Assembly (NCBI RefSeq): GCF_016595415.1
Contig: NZ_JAENIO010000012.1
Coordinates: forward strand, 25,392-89,391
DNA from: Roseibacillus ishigakijimensis
Lineage (GTDB): Bacteria; Verrucomicrobiota; Verrucomicrobiia; Verrucomicrobiales; Akkermansiaceae
Length of the DNA stretch: 64,000 bases
Direction of reading: 5' to 3'
Shown here: positions 50,897 to 60,465 of the stretch, piece after piece
Position numbering within the stretch: the first letter of the stretch is position 1
Layout: every line of letters starts with the position of its first letter
Notes under the pieces: generated by a model
The model's input: only the letters and a program-made list of their open reading frames with translations
Told to the model about the DNA's origin: nothing
Databases searched by the model: none
Made by a program: the position numbers and the translations under genes

Positions 50897-52306
50897 ATGA
50901 TTGCTTTACCCGATTTTTCTTTTTCTTTGCGTCATCCGCCAAGCTTGGACCGGCACTTTTTACCTGCTTCCATGTGGGAACGGGAGTTCAGGCAGCTGGG
51001 AGAAGTCGTTGGCAGGCGGCCGATCGAGATTTACTTATCGAGGCCCGACGGAAGGGGGAGCCTTCATCGCGACTTTCTTCTTCCGCAAGATGAGCAGTTC
51101 GCGGAATGGAACAGTCGCTATCTTGAGAGAACGATTAAGTTTCTGCTTTGGAGTCGGGGGGGCAGCCGGATTTCTATTCAGGGAGCGCCGGAGGCCTTGA
51201 CGGGCCTGGCGAAAATTTATGCCAGTGATGGGAGGAGGAGTTTTGATAATCATTTTGTTGAGCGCCTCTTCGGCGAGGGCATTTCCATCCGGGAGGGTGG
51301 AGTGGATGGAGCCGAGGAGGAGGAGTCTTGGCTGGATAGTCAGAGGGGCTTGCAAGATTCTCATCTGGAGGGGTGCCGGATCGGCTTTGATTTGGGTGGT
51401 TCTGACCGGAAATGCGCGGCGGTGATCGATGGAGAGGTCATTTTCTCGGCGGAGATTCCCTGGGATCCTTACTTTCAAAGTGATCCTCGGTATCACTACG
51501 AGGGGGTGATGGATAGTTTGCGGATGGCTGCCCGCCATTTGCCGCGGGTTGATGCGATCGGAGGCTCGGCTGCGGGAGTTTATGTGGATAATAGAGTCAA
51601 GGTGGCCTCGCTCTTTCGAGGCGTGCCGGACCGCGTTTTCCAGGATGAGGTGGAAGGGATGTTTTTGCGTATTGCCGATGAGTGGGATGGGGTTCCTTTC
51701 CGCATCGTCAATGATGGCGATGTCTCGGCGCTGGCGGGCTCGATGGCGGTGGGGGAAGGCTGTGTGATGGGGCTGGCGATGGGCACCAGCACTGCCGTCG
51801 GCTATGTGGACGGCGGGGGGCAAATCAATGGTTGGCTTTCCGAGTTGGCTTTTGCTCCGATCGATTTTCAGCGGGAGGCTCCCTTGGACGAGTGGTCGGG
51901 GGACAGCGGATGTGGAGTGCAGTATCTCAGTCAGCAGGCGGTGTCTCGGCTCATTCCGGCTTCGGGATTGAGTATTTCTCCCGCGTTATCGGCGGCAGAA
52001 CAGCTGGTGGAGGTGCAGGAGGCGATGGAGCGGGGTGATGAACGGGCAGAAAGTATCTACGAGACCATTGGTAGCTATCTGGGCTACGCCATCCCGCAGA
52101 TTTCCCGCTTTTACGAAGTGCGTCATTTGCAGTTGTTGGGCCGTGTTCTGAGCGGGAGGGGTGGGGATGTGTTGTTGGAGAAGGCGCGTGCGGTGGTGCG
52201 GGATGAGTTTCCGGTTCTGGCGGCGTCCCTTGCGATCAGCACTCCGGACGAGCAGATCAAGCGGCATGGGCAGGCGATTGCAGCGGCCAGTCTTCCCCAG
52301 ATTTGA
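50897..52306 (+). CDS. ROK/ASKHA-superfamily protein, probable sugar kinase
   Basis: A 469-aa actin-fold protein. A non-conserved N-terminal ~160 residues precedes the ROK-like core: phosphate-1 motif CRIGFDLGGSDRKCAAVIDG, the region VDAIGGSAAGVYVDNRVK, then VNDGDVSALAGSMAVG and the phosphate-2 loop LAMGTSTAVGYVDGGG. A typical ROK protein is ~300 residues, so this is longer, and the usual zinc-binding CxCGxxGCxE motif is not seen (only GDSGCGVQYLS). A kinase role toward GlcNAc or another amino sugar is a guess from the neighbouring GH20. ATG 50897, 33 bp after the GH20 stop. Confidence 0.72.
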   Translation: MIALPDFSFSLRHPPSLDRHFLPASMWEREFRQLGEVVGRRPIEIYLSRPDGRGSLHRDFLLPQDEQFAEWNSRYLERTIKFLLWSRGGSRISIQGAPEALTGLAKIYASDGRRSFDNHFVERLFGEGISIREGGVDGAEEEESWLDSQRGLQDSHLEGCRIGFDLGGSDRKCAAVIDGEVIFSAEIPWDPYFQSDPRYHYEGVMDSLRMAARHLPRVDAIGGSAAGVYVDNRVKVASLFRGVPDRVFQDEVEGMFLRIADEWDGVPFRIVNDGDVSALAGSMAVGEGCVMGLAMGTSTAVGYVDGGGQINGWLSELAFAPIDFQREAPLDEWSGDSGCGVQYLSQQAVSRLIPASGLSISPALSAAEQLVEVQEAMERGDERAESIYETIGSYLGYAIPQISRFYEVRHLQLLGRVLSGRGGDVLLEKARAVVRDEFPVLAASLAISTPDEQIKRHGQAIAAASLPQI

Positions 52307-52360
52307 GGGAGGCGGCTCGTTGGCCGGAGGGCATTGGAATGGTCGGGTGGCCTGTGGGGC

Positions 52361-54805
52361 TCAGTCCGCCCAGAGCTGGTGCTCGAGTTGAATTTGTTCG
52401 GCGCGCACTTCGGCTTGTTCGGCGCCTGGTCCCGAGGTGGCGGCCAGCTTGCGGGCTAGGATGAGGGCGGCGCGGGCCCGGTCGGCGGCGAGGAGGATGT
52501 CGATGGCCTCGAATCCGCAGCGGTAGTAGTAGGTCCATTCGACGGCGGTTTCCCCGGGTTGGCGGTTTTCTCCATCGACGACGGCCAGGCAGGGCTCGAT
52601 GGCTTGTTCGGGGCGTCCGCTTTCGCGAAAGGTCTGGGCGAGGAGGTAGTGGAGCTCGTTGGACTGGGGATAGCTGGTGGCCGGGTCGTGGAGCAGTTGG
52701 CGATAGAGGGAGATGGCCCGGTCGGCTACCACGGGGTCGCCGGCCGCTAGTTCGCGGTGGGCTTGGGCGGCGAGGAGGGTGGCTGCGCGGTGCTCTCCGG
52801 GTGGGCTGGGGAGGTCGCCGAGGGTTTCCAGGCAGGATTCGGCTTGGCCCAAGACGTGCAAGAGGGTGTGCGCTTTGCGCAAGCGGGCTTCATTGGCAAG
52901 GGGGCCTTGTTTGGCGATGAGTGTGTCTAGGATGTCGAGGGCCTCGCTGGTTGCTTCGCTGGTGGGGATGGCGAGATTGGCGCGGGCTTGAAAGAGAAGG
53001 GCGACCTCTGCGAGCTCGGTCCCGCTGGTGAGAGTGGCGATTTTTCCAAAGAGAAATTCGGCGCGGCTGAGTTCGCCTTCGCGAAAGCAGCTCTCGGCAT
53101 GACGCAGGAGGAAGTGGGGATCTTTTTCGGCCTTGGGAAAACGCTTGAGGTGCTTTTCTCCCGCTTGCACGGCGGCTTCCCACTGCCCGGTGAGGGCGCC
53201 GAGGCGGTGACGAAGCCGGCAATCCTGGCGGGAAAGGGGCTGGGGCAGGTCGGGTGGCAGGAGGGCCAGCTCCTCGGTGGCAGCCTTGAGCTCATGGGAG
53301 TTCTCGGTGAGGAGGAGTTCGCAGAGTGCTAGGCGGGCTTGCGTGGCCGAGGGATGGTCGGGGAAGGAGGTGAGAGCTTGGCGGAGGGCCCGCCGGGCTG
53401 CGGGGCGTTGTTCGCGGGCGAGGGCCAGGGCGCGGGCGAACTCCAGGGCAGCGCGGGCGTCGGGGTCGTCTATGGCCAGGGAAATGTCGGTCGGTGATTG
53501 CTCGGGGGAGAGCGCGATGGTGAGGAGGGCCTGATTGAGGAGGGCTCTTTCCGCGAAGGCGGGATTGGGGTGCGCGCTGGCGGCGGCAAAAAGGGTGCGG
53601 GCGCTTTCGGGGTCTCCCTGATGAAGGGCGAGGCGGGCGGCCCACTCGGAGGCTTGGGCCGCATGGGGGCTGCTGGCGGGGGTGGTGGAAAGGAGGGTTT
53701 GGAGGGCTTCGGCGGCGGCCTCGGGGCGGGCTTCGGCGAGCGCGATCTCGGCAAGGCGCAGGAGGGCCTGGTTGGCAGGCGCGGTGCCGGGGGCGAGAGG
53801 GGCCATGCGGGCTAGAAGCGCTTGCTCCTGATCGGGGGGGGACATCCGAGCCAGGGAGTAGGCGGCGAGAAGTTTTGCCGGGGTGGCTTTGTTGGAATCG
53901 GTGCCGAGGGTGGCCGGTTGCACGAATTCTTGCAAGGAGCTGCGCAGTGGTGCGAGGTCGCGCGCGAGATGACGCAGGGTCTCGAAGCGGGATGGCAGGA
54001 CGGAAAGCAGGGGAGAAGAGAGTTCGAGGGTCAGGAGGTCCAGCAATCGGGTGAGCGCCTCAGGGGCTTTCTCCTGGGCAAGGAGGGCGTCGCAAATGCC
54101 TAGCTTGGCAAGCGAGGCCAGGTGGCTGGGGCCTTGGCTTGCTTTTTCAAAGGCGGGGAGGGCTGCGGCTGGGTGGTTGGCTGCGAGCTCGATTTGACCG
54201 AGGAGGAGTTGACTCGTCGGATCGCTTTGTTGGGCGGCACCGAGGCGAGCGAGAGCGGCCCGGGCGGAGGCGGGGGTCCCGGCGGCGAGATGGAGGCGGG
54301 CTTCGAGGTGGGCCACTTCCCGGGGACGAAAATCAGGCTCCGTTGCACGTAGCGTTTCCAGAAGGGGAAGGGCTTTCTCCTCTTGATCGAGGGCGGCTCC
54401 GATTTGGGCAGCATTGAAGAGGGCCAGGGAGGAAAAGGGGGAGTCGACGGAGACGAGGGCGAACTCGTTCCGGGCGGCGGTGAACTGCTCTTCCCGGGCG
54501 AAGGCGATGCCCCGCCAGTAGTGTGTGGCCGGGGATTGCGCGGGGCTGACGGCAGCCAGAGCTTCCCGGGCGGGGGTGATCTCTCCGGCTCGAAGCCGGG
54601 CCTCCGCCAAGAGTAGGTAGGCCTGGTCTTTTTCCGCAGGGGCGAGATCGGGCTGGTCGCGCAATAGGCGCTCGACGCGGGCGGCGGCCACTTCCGGGAG
54701 GGACTCGGCGAGAGCTTGCCGGGCGGCGGCCAAGTCTGCTCCCAAGGAGATCGTCAGGGGTGACAGAGCCAAACTGCTGCCGAGAAGGAGGGTGAGCGCG
54801 CGCAT
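52361..54805 (-). CDS. Exported tetratricopeptide-repeat protein, 814 aa
   Basis: From ATG 54805 (MRALTLLLGSSLALSPLTIS, a signal peptide) the protein is almost entirely alpha-helical TPR repeats rich in Ala, Leu and Arg: for example YLLLAEARLRAGEITPAREAL, HYWRGIAFAREEQFTAARNEF and LHYLLAQTFRESGRPEQAIEP. At least ten repeats can be seen across 30-780. Such proteins scaffold envelope complexes. It begins 29 bp after the accD stop and is the last gene of the prmC-murA-comF-accD operon. It converges with the ROK-like gene across 54 bp. Confidence 0.82.
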   Translation of the reverse strand: MRALTLLLGSSLALSPLTISLGADLAAARQALAESLPEVAAARVERLLRDQPDLAPAEKDQAYLLLAEARLRAGEITPAREALAAVSPAQSPATHYWRGIAFAREEQFTAARNEFALVSVDSPFSSLALFNAAQIGAALDQEEKALPLLETLRATEPDFRPREVAHLEARLHLAAGTPASARAALARLGAAQQSDPTSQLLLGQIELAANHPAAALPAFEKASQGPSHLASLAKLGICDALLAQEKAPEALTRLLDLLTLELSSPLLSVLPSRFETLRHLARDLAPLRSSLQEFVQPATLGTDSNKATPAKLLAAYSLARMSPPDQEQALLARMAPLAPGTAPANQALLRLAEIALAEARPEAAAEALQTLLSTTPASSPHAAQASEWAARLALHQGDPESARTLFAAASAHPNPAFAERALLNQALLTIALSPEQSPTDISLAIDDPDARAALEFARALALAREQRPAARRALRQALTSFPDHPSATQARLALCELLLTENSHELKAATEELALLPPDLPQPLSRQDCRLRHRLGALTGQWEAAVQAGEKHLKRFPKAEKDPHFLLRHAESCFREGELSRAEFLFGKIATLTSGTELAEVALLFQARANLAIPTSEATSEALDILDTLIAKQGPLANEARLRKAHTLLHVLGQAESCLETLGDLPSPPGEHRAATLLAAQAHRELAAGDPVVADRAISLYRQLLHDPATSYPQSNELHYLLAQTFRESGRPEQAIEPCLAVVDGENRQPGETAVEWTYYYRCGFEAIDILLAADRARAALILARKLAATSGPGAEQAEVRAEQIQLEHQLWAD

Positions 54806-54834
54806 GGCGGGAATTCGCGGATGGCTTCCCCTCC

Positions 54835-55668
54835 TCAAGCGCGCGGCAGGAGATAGGCGAGGATTTGGGCGAGCTTTTCCCGCAGCTTGGTGCGGGGGAC
54901 AATGGCGTCCACGAGGCCGTGCTGGAGCATGAACTCCGCTGTCTGGAAGCCTTTGGGCAGGTCTTGGTGGGTGGTCTCCTTGATCACCCGAGGTCCGGCG
55001 AACCCAATCATGCAGCCGGGCTCGGCCAGATTGATGTCGCCAATGGTGGCAAAGGAAGCGGTGACCCCGCCGGTGGTCGGGTGGGTAAGGATTGAGAAAT
55101 AAGGCAGCGACGCCTCCTGATGGCGGGAGAGGGCCCCACAGGTCTTGGCCATTTGCATGAGGGAGAGCATCCCTTCCTGCATCCGGGCCCCGGAAGAAGC
55201 GGAAACAATGATGACTGCCCGCTTTTCTTGGGTGGCCGTCTCAATAGCGCGGGTGATTTTTTCGCCCACCACGGAGCCCATGGAGCCAGCGAAAAACTTG
55301 AAGTCCATCACCGCCAGGGTCACGGGAAAGCCGTCGATGGTGGCCCGGCCGGTGACCACGGCATCGTTCATCTCCGTTTTTTCGCGCATGCTGGCGATTT
55401 TTTCGGGGTAGTTGGCAAAGCCGAGGGGGTTGGCGGAGAAGAGAGCGTGGTCCATCTCTGCGAAGGAACCTTCGTCGACGAGGAGCTCGATGCGCTCGCG
55501 TGCGGGCAGGAGAAAGTGTTGCTGGCAATGGGGGCAAACGTGATGATGCTGTTTCAGATCCAGAGTGTGGATCAACTCGTCACAATTGTGGCATTTGGTC
55601 CAGAGATCATCGGGGAGGTCCTGATTGCGCTTGCCGCCTCGCAAAGGTGGTTTTTTGAAGATGCCCAT
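54835..55668 (-). CDS. accD: Acetyl-CoA carboxylase carboxyltransferase subunit beta
   Basis: The beta half of the carboxyltransferase that moves CO2 from carboxybiotin to acetyl-CoA, the first step of fatty-acid synthesis. The 277-aa protein has the N-terminal zinc ribbon (CHNCDELIHTLDLKQHHHVC, then PHC) and the crotonase-fold core: MDFKFFAGSMGSVVGEKITRAIETA, SSGARMQEGMLSLMQMAKT and PTTGGVTASFATIGDINLAEPGCMIGFAGPRVI. Length is normal. Fourth gene of the minus-strand operon; 67 bp separate it from comF. Confidence 0.97.
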   Translation of the reverse strand: MGIFKKPPLRGGKRNQDLPDDLWTKCHNCDELIHTLDLKQHHHVCPHCQQHFLLPARERIELLVDEGSFAEMDHALFSANPLGFANYPEKIASMREKTEMNDAVVTGRATIDGFPVTLAVMDFKFFAGSMGSVVGEKITRAIETATQEKRAVIIVSASSGARMQEGMLSLMQMAKTCGALSRHQEASLPYFSILTHPTTGGVTASFATIGDINLAEPGCMIGFAGPRVIKETTHQDLPKGFQTAEFMLQHGLVDAIVPRTKLREKLAQILAYLLPRA

Positions 55669-55735
55669 GTCGTTAGTGGGGAGAGAATAAGCCTTCCGGC
55701 CCTTGGGGACAATGGTTGATTTTGCCCATTGTGGC

Positions 55736-56458
55736 CTAAGCCCGCACGATGGTCAGGACGGCCAAGTGGCTCGGGCGGGCCTTGCGCAGGACCCGCGCGC
55801 ATTCCCGGGCGGTGGAACCGGTGGTGAAGACGTCGTCGATGAGGATGAGGGCGCGTCCTTCCAAGGGGATGGGCGAGTTTCTCAGATGGAATGCTTTGCG
55901 GAGATTTTTCAGGCGTTCGCGACGAGTGAGGGTGGCTTGCCGCTGGGTGGCCCGCACTCTCGCGAGGGCGGAGAGAGAGCGCAAACCCAGGTCTCGGGCG
56001 AGGGCGGTGGCCAGGACTTCAGCCTGATTGAAGCGGCGCTCGCGGAGGCGGGTGCGGTGGAGAGGGACGGGGATGAGGAGGGGATCGTCGAGGTCGCGAA
56101 GACGCTGGTCGGAGGTGAAGACCGGTCCGGCCAAGCGGGCGAGGTCGGGGCCGAGCTCGGGGCGCTTGAGGAGCTTGAATTCGTGAATGAGCTGGATGGC
56201 TTCGTCGCTGGAGCGCAGCGCGGCGGTGGCAAAGTTGAAGAACTGGTCCTCTTGTCGACAGTTGGGGCAGCTTTCCGGGGCGGAGAGCGGGCCGTCGAAG
56301 TTTTGGCCGCAGCGGCGACAGGCGTTTTTCCCTTGTCGCGGCAGACGCCCGGCACAGTCCGCGCACAGGTGGCAGCCTCCCCGCAGGGCAGCACCGCAAA
56401 GGGTGCAGAGCGGCGGGTAGAGCCAATCGAGCGCGTGGACAAGCAGAGGGGAAAGCAT
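55736..56458 (-). CDS. comF: ComF-family phosphoribosyltransferase-like protein
   Basis: A 240-aa protein from ATG 56458. An N-terminal double zinc-ribbon (CTLCG, CADCAGRL, CRRCGQNFD, CPNCRQ) is followed by a PRTase-type I domain with the PRPP loop LILIDDVFTTGSTARECARVL. ComF proteins support DNA uptake or single-stranded-DNA handling with a helicase partner; the PRTase activity is not known. The start beyond ATG 56458 is not supported by family length. The gene lies 67 bp upstream of accD and 52 bp after murA in the same direction. Confidence 0.9.
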   Translation of the reverse strand: MLSPLLVHALDWLYPPLCTLCGAALRGGCHLCADCAGRLPRQGKNACRRCGQNFDGPLSAPESCPNCRQEDQFFNFATAALRSSDEAIQLIHEFKLLKRPELGPDLARLAGPVFTSDQRLRDLDDPLLIPVPLHRTRLRERRFNQAEVLATALARDLGLRSLSALARVRATQRQATLTRRERLKNLRKAFHLRNSPIPLEGRALILIDDVFTTGSTARECARVLRKARPSHLAVLTIVRA

Positions 56459-56510
56459 CGCGGCGAGAATAGCGCGACTCCTGCCCCTCAGCCAGTTCGG
56501 AATCGGCGCG

Positions 56511-57782
56511 TCACTCGCGCACCCGCTCGACCCGGGCTCCCAGTTGAAGGAGCTTCTCGTCGATGTGCTCGTAGCCACGGTCGATGTGGTAAAGGCGGTT
56601 GATGGCGGTGGTGCCCTTGGCCGACAAGGCGGCCAGCACCAGAGCGGCGGAGGCTCGGAGGTCGGAGGCCATCACGGGGGCTCCGGAGAGCTTGTCCACG
56701 CCTTTGACCACGGCCGTTCCTTGGTCCACTTTGATATCGGCCCCCATGCGGGAGAGCTCCGCGCAGTGCATGAAGCGCTGGGGGAAAATGGTGTCTTCGA
56801 TGACGGAGAGGCCCGGGGTGGTGGCGAAGAGCGCGCTGAACTGGGCCTGCATGTCGGTGGGGAATCCGGGATAGGGGGCGGTTGTGATTTGCGCGCCAAC
56901 CGGATTTTCTCCCGGAGTGATGGTGACCGAGGTGCCATCATTGAAAAATTCCACCTGGTGTCCGCATTTGCGCAGCACCTCGGTGGCGGCAAGGAGGTGC
57001 TTTTCCACCACCCGGTGGAGGGTGACCCCTTCGGAGTAGGCTGCCGCCCCGGCCATGAAGGTGCCGGCTTCGATGCGGTCGGCGATGACGGTGTGCTCGG
57101 TGCCGCCGAGCTTCTCCACTCCTTCGATGGTGATGCGGCGGGTGCCCGCCCCTTCAATCCTGGCTCCCATGGAGTTGAGGAAGTTCGCAAGGTCAACGAC
57201 TTCTGGTTCGCAGGCGGCCGACTCGATGATGGTGGTGCCCTTGGCCAGGCAGGCCGCCATCATGACGTTGTCTGTGCCCAGCACCGTGGGGCCGTGTTTC
57301 CCGCGCAAATCGAGCTCGCGACCGACGAGGCCGCCCGCCGGGGCCCGCAGGTCCATGTTGCCGCCTTCCACATCGCAGTCCGCTCCCAGGGCGGCCAAGC
57401 CCTTGAGGTGGAGGTCGACTGGGCGATCGCCGATCACGCATCCTCCCGGCAGGGAAACGGTGGCGCGATTGAGGCGGGCCAGCAGGGGGCCCATCACGCA
57501 AATGGAGGCGCGCATGCGCCGGACCAGTTCATAGGGCGCGTCGGGCACGATGTTGGCGCACTTAATGCGGACCGTGCCCGAGGAGCGCTCCACCTCCGCC
57601 CCCAGCGCGGACAGAATCTGCAGCATGTAATTGGTGTCCGAGACGTCTGGCACCCGGCTGATGACCACCGTTTCTTCCGTCAATAGAGTGGCGGCCAGAA
57701 TGGGGAGGGAGGCATTTTTGGAGCCGGAAATGTTGATGGCGCCTTTCAAACGGGTGCCACCGTGAACGAGTAATGTGTCCAT
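56511..57782 (-). CDS. murA: UDP-N-acetylglucosamine 1-carboxyvinyltransferase
   Basis: First committed step of peptidoglycan synthesis: enolpyruvyl transfer from PEP to UDP-GlcNAc. From ATG 57782 the protein has 423 residues. The catalytic Cys115 sits in SLPGGCVIGDRPVDLH, at the same number as in E. coli, so it should be fosfomycin-sensitive, unlike the Asp-type enzymes of Chlamydia. Other landmarks: ISGSKNASLPILAATLL, TVLGTDNVMMAACLAKG and AALVLAALSAKGTTAINR. 28 bp after prmC. Confidence 0.97.
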   Translation of the reverse strand: MDTLLVHGGTRLKGAINISGSKNASLPILAATLLTEETVVISRVPDVSDTNYMLQILSALGAEVERSSGTVRIKCANIVPDAPYELVRRMRASICVMGPLLARLNRATVSLPGGCVIGDRPVDLHLKGLAALGADCDVEGGNMDLRAPAGGLVGRELDLRGKHGPTVLGTDNVMMAACLAKGTTIIESAACEPEVVDLANFLNSMGARIEGAGTRRITIEGVEKLGGTEHTVIADRIEAGTFMAGAAAYSEGVTLHRVVEKHLLAATEVLRKCGHQVEFFNDGTSVTITPGENPVGAQITTAPYPGFPTDMQAQFSALFATTPGLSVIEDTIFPQRFMHCAELSRMGADIKVDQGTAVVKGVDKLSGAPVMASDLRASAALVLAALSAKGTTAINRLYHIDRGYEHIDEKLLQLGARVERVRE

Positions 57783-57810
57783 AGTCTGTGTGGAATGGGG
57801 GATTTGATGC

Positions 57811-58653
57811 TTAAGATCGCCGCGCGAACGGGAAACGGGACACTTTGGAGAGATCTGCCTTGGTGTCAATGTCGGTAAAGGGAAAGCGTGCCAGCAAGGC
57901 GGCGGTGGCCGCTCCCTGATCGTGGCCCACCTCCATGGCCAGAAGTCCTCCGGGATTCAGGTAGTCAGCGACTTCGGCGCAGAACTTGCGCACCAGGTCC
58001 ATTCCGTCGGGTCCGCTGAAAAGCGCCAAGGCCGGATCGTGCTGGAGCTCGGGAGCAAGGCTTTCGCGGTCGCGCTCGGGCACGTAGGGCAGATTAGCCA
58101 CGATCAGGTCGAAGGTCCCCTCGATTTCGGAAAAAAGATCACTCTCGCAGAAGGTGGCAGGGAGGTCGAGCGCCTGGGCATTCTCCCGGGCCAGGGAAAG
58201 GGCCTCGGGGGATAGGTCGGCCAGCACCACCTCGCTGACTGCGGGTAAATGATGGGCCAGCGAAAGCCCGATGACCCCGGAACCAGTCCCGACATCAAGC
58301 ACGCGCGAGGGTCGGGCCAAGGTCTCTTTTTCCTGCAGAATGAGGCTCACCAACTCCTCGGTCTCTGGACGGGGAATGAGCGCCCGCGCATCGCACTTGA
58401 AGTCCAGTCCCATGAACTCGACTTCGCCGATAAGGTGTTGCAGGGGAATTCCCTGACCCCGCTGACGCAGGCTTTCCCGGATGGGTGCCAGCTCGTCTTC
58501 TTCCAAGGGGCGGTCGAACTCGAGGTAGAGTTGCACCCGGGAGAGGTCCAGATGGTGCCCCACCAGACGTTGCATATTCAGCCGCGCTTCTGCGACGCCT
58601 CGCTTCTCCAAGTAGGCCGTCCCCCCGTCAATCACCTCCAATACCGTCGTCAC
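57811..58653 (-). CDS. prmC: Peptide chain release factor N5-glutamine methyltransferase
   Basis: Methylates the GGQ glutamine of release factors RF1 and RF2. SAM-binding motif VLDVGTGSGVIGLSL and catalytic motif IVANLPYVP (the family's NPPY appears as NLPY). N-terminal helical domain TVLEVIDGGTAYLEKRGV is the usual start, so GTG at 58653 (280 aa) is preferred; GTG 58749 would add 32 residues with no family match. It heads the operon to murA. The upstream gap of 117 bp to the TPR gene at 58771 is shared with a divergent promoter. Confidence 0.9.
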   Translation of the reverse strand: MTTVLEVIDGGTAYLEKRGVAEARLNMQRLVGHHLDLSRVQLYLEFDRPLEEDELAPIRESLRQRGQGIPLQHLIGEVEFMGLDFKCDARALIPRPETEELVSLILQEKETLARPSRVLDVGTGSGVIGLSLAHHLPAVSEVVLADLSPEALSLARENAQALDLPATFCESDLFSEIEGTFDLIVANLPYVPERDRESLAPELQHDPALALFSGPDGMDLVRKFCAEVADYLNPGGLLAMEVGHDQGAATAALLARFPFTDIDTKADLSKVSRFPFARRS

Positions 58654-58770
58654 GCCCGCAAGCTGCCCGATGGCGGGAGGAAGATCGATGGCAAAATGTG
58701 CGGGATTGAGAGCTCTTTTTTCCCGAAAAATCACCTTGCTCCCGGACACCGGGAGTTTGAGAGTTCACCC

Positions 58771-60465
58771 ATGCGCTTGTTTCCCCTGGTGTTTCTCTGG
58801 TCTTTTCTTTCGGCAGGGTTCCTTTTTTCCCAAGATGAGCCGGATGCCGCTTTGGATCCCGCTTCCCTCCGCCTGCCGGGGGTGGCCGAGCTGTCTGCAC
58901 CCCCCTGGTATCCCGAACTCGTTTCCTATAATCCGGCCGTGACCGCCCGCTCGGCGGAGGTGCAGCAACACGTCAACCACGGGATGGCCCTCATTCATGG
59001 GGGCTGGGACTTCGAGGCTTATCGCCATTTTCTTGCCGCCGTGGAGCAAGATCCCGATTGCCTCATGGCCTACTGGGGGATGGCGCTTTCCCTGGCGAAT
59101 CCGAATACCGAAGCCAAAGAACAACGGGCGGCCGCTCTCAATCGTCTCTTCGCCCTCATCGCGGCGGGCAAGGGCACGGAAGGGGAGCGGGCGCAGGGAG
59201 AAGCCCTCCTGGTTTTCTTCTCGGATGAGCCCCAGCGGGCCCCGGGGGTCTTCCGGGCAGTTTCCGAGGATTACCCCAATCATCTCCAGCTTCAGCTCAT
59301 GGCTGCCTTTTTGCAACGAGATGGCTATGACGAACTCCTCGGCCCCGGGCCCGGCCAGCGAGCCGCCGTGGAAGAGATTGAGGCGATTTTGGCCGAACAG
59401 CCCGACAGCCGTATGGCTCTCTCCTTCTGGGCCAACCTGCAGATTGAAAACCCGGCCCCTCCCGCCGAGTTTGCGGAAAAGCTCCTTCCCCGGGTGCGCA
59501 CCTTGACTGATTCCGCTCCCGAGTTTCCCCCTTATCGCGAGCTGCTGGGCACCTTCGAACGCCGGGCCGGGCAGTTGTCCGCCGCCAAGGCCAACTTTCA
59601 AATCGCGATCGAGCTTTACGAAAAGTCCCTTGCTGCCAGTGGGGTGAGCATCTTCGACTGCCCCAATCTCATCCGCGCCAAGCTCTCTCTCGCCCACGTT
59701 CTGCATGCCTTGGGAGAAGATGCGGCTGCCAAGGCTCTCGCCCAAGATCTGGCGGCGGTGGACGTTCCCTACGAACGCCTCTACTCCCCTGGGGCCACCC
59801 TCTTGCTCTGGGAAGGCCGCACCCTGGGAGCCCGTTTGGCCCTCGCCGGGGGCGAAGCAGCCGATTTTGCCAAGGGGCTGGCCAGCCTGCCCGCGCAAGC
59901 AGTGGGTCAGCAGCTTGCCAAAGAGACGCCTTCTGTCTTGGCCTGGGAAGCTTGGCACCACGCTCTCTCCTGCCGCCAGGCCATCGGGGAAAAGGACTGG
60001 GGCAAGGCCGAACGGTTGCTTAACGCCCTCGCGACCAGTGACGGGCTTCTCGGCGAGGTCGCCGGAGTGGTGGCTACCGGTAGCAGCCGCCAGTCCTGGC
60101 AACGCACTCGTCGGGCCCTCAAGGTGGAATGGATGCTGACCAAGGGCCTGCTCGCCACCGCCCAAGCGGGTGCCGGGGACCCTGCGGCGGGCGACTTCTG
60201 GTTCCGCTCGGCGGTCGATGAGCTGGAACCCCCGCAAGGCCTCTTTCCCCCCCTGAGCCAATCCCGGCCCGCCCTCATCTTTGCCCGCCATCTCGCCCAG
60301 CGCGGGGATGAGGAAGGAGCCAACCAGTTTTTCGCCAAAGCCCGGCTGGCCTCCCCACATCATGTCGCTGTTCTCCGCGCTCAAGAAAAATGGCTCCGGG
60401 CCAGCGGAAAGACCGGGGAAGCGGATCGCATCAAGGCCTTGCTCGCAACCGTTATCGGCAAGTGA
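58771..60465 (+). CDS. Exported tetratricopeptide-repeat protein, 564 aa
   Basis: ATG 58771 opens a signal peptide (MRLFPLVFLWSFLSAGFLFS). The rest is TPR-like: NHGMALIHGGWDFEAYRHFLAAVEQDPDCLMAYWGMALSL contains a typical repeat, and similar helices recur to the end (AWHHALSCRQAIGEKDWGKAERLLNA, ARHLAQRGDEEGANQFFAKARL). The pattern resembles the TPR proteins of unknown function common in proteobacteria and PVC species. Divergent from prmC. Function unknown. Confidence 0.78.
   Translation: MRLFPLVFLWSFLSAGFLFSQDEPDAALDPASLRLPGVAELSAPPWYPELVSYNPAVTARSAEVQQHVNHGMALIHGGWDFEAYRHFLAAVEQDPDCLMAYWGMALSLANPNTEAKEQRAAALNRLFALIAAGKGTEGERAQGEALLVFFSDEPQRAPGVFRAVSEDYPNHLQLQLMAAFLQRDGYDELLGPGPGQRAAVEEIEAILAEQPDSRMALSFWANLQIENPAPPAEFAEKLLPRVRTLTDSAPEFPPYRELLGTFERRAGQLSAAKANFQIAIELYEKSLAASGVSIFDCPNLIRAKLSLAHVLHALGEDAAAKALAQDLAAVDVPYERLYSPGATLLLWEGRTLGARLALAGGEAADFAKGLASLPAQAVGQQLAKETPSVLAWEAWHHALSCRQAIGEKDWGKAERLLNALATSDGLLGEVAGVVATGSSRQSWQRTRRALKVEWMLTKGLLATAQAGAGDPAAGDFWFRSAVDELEPPQGLFPPLSQSRPALIFARHLAQRGDEEGANQFFAKARLASPHHVAVLRAQEKWLRASGKTGEADRIKALLATVIGK

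Noticed and set aside
56544..57686. 380-codon plus-strand frame
   Set aside because: Antisense to murA, which has complete motifs.
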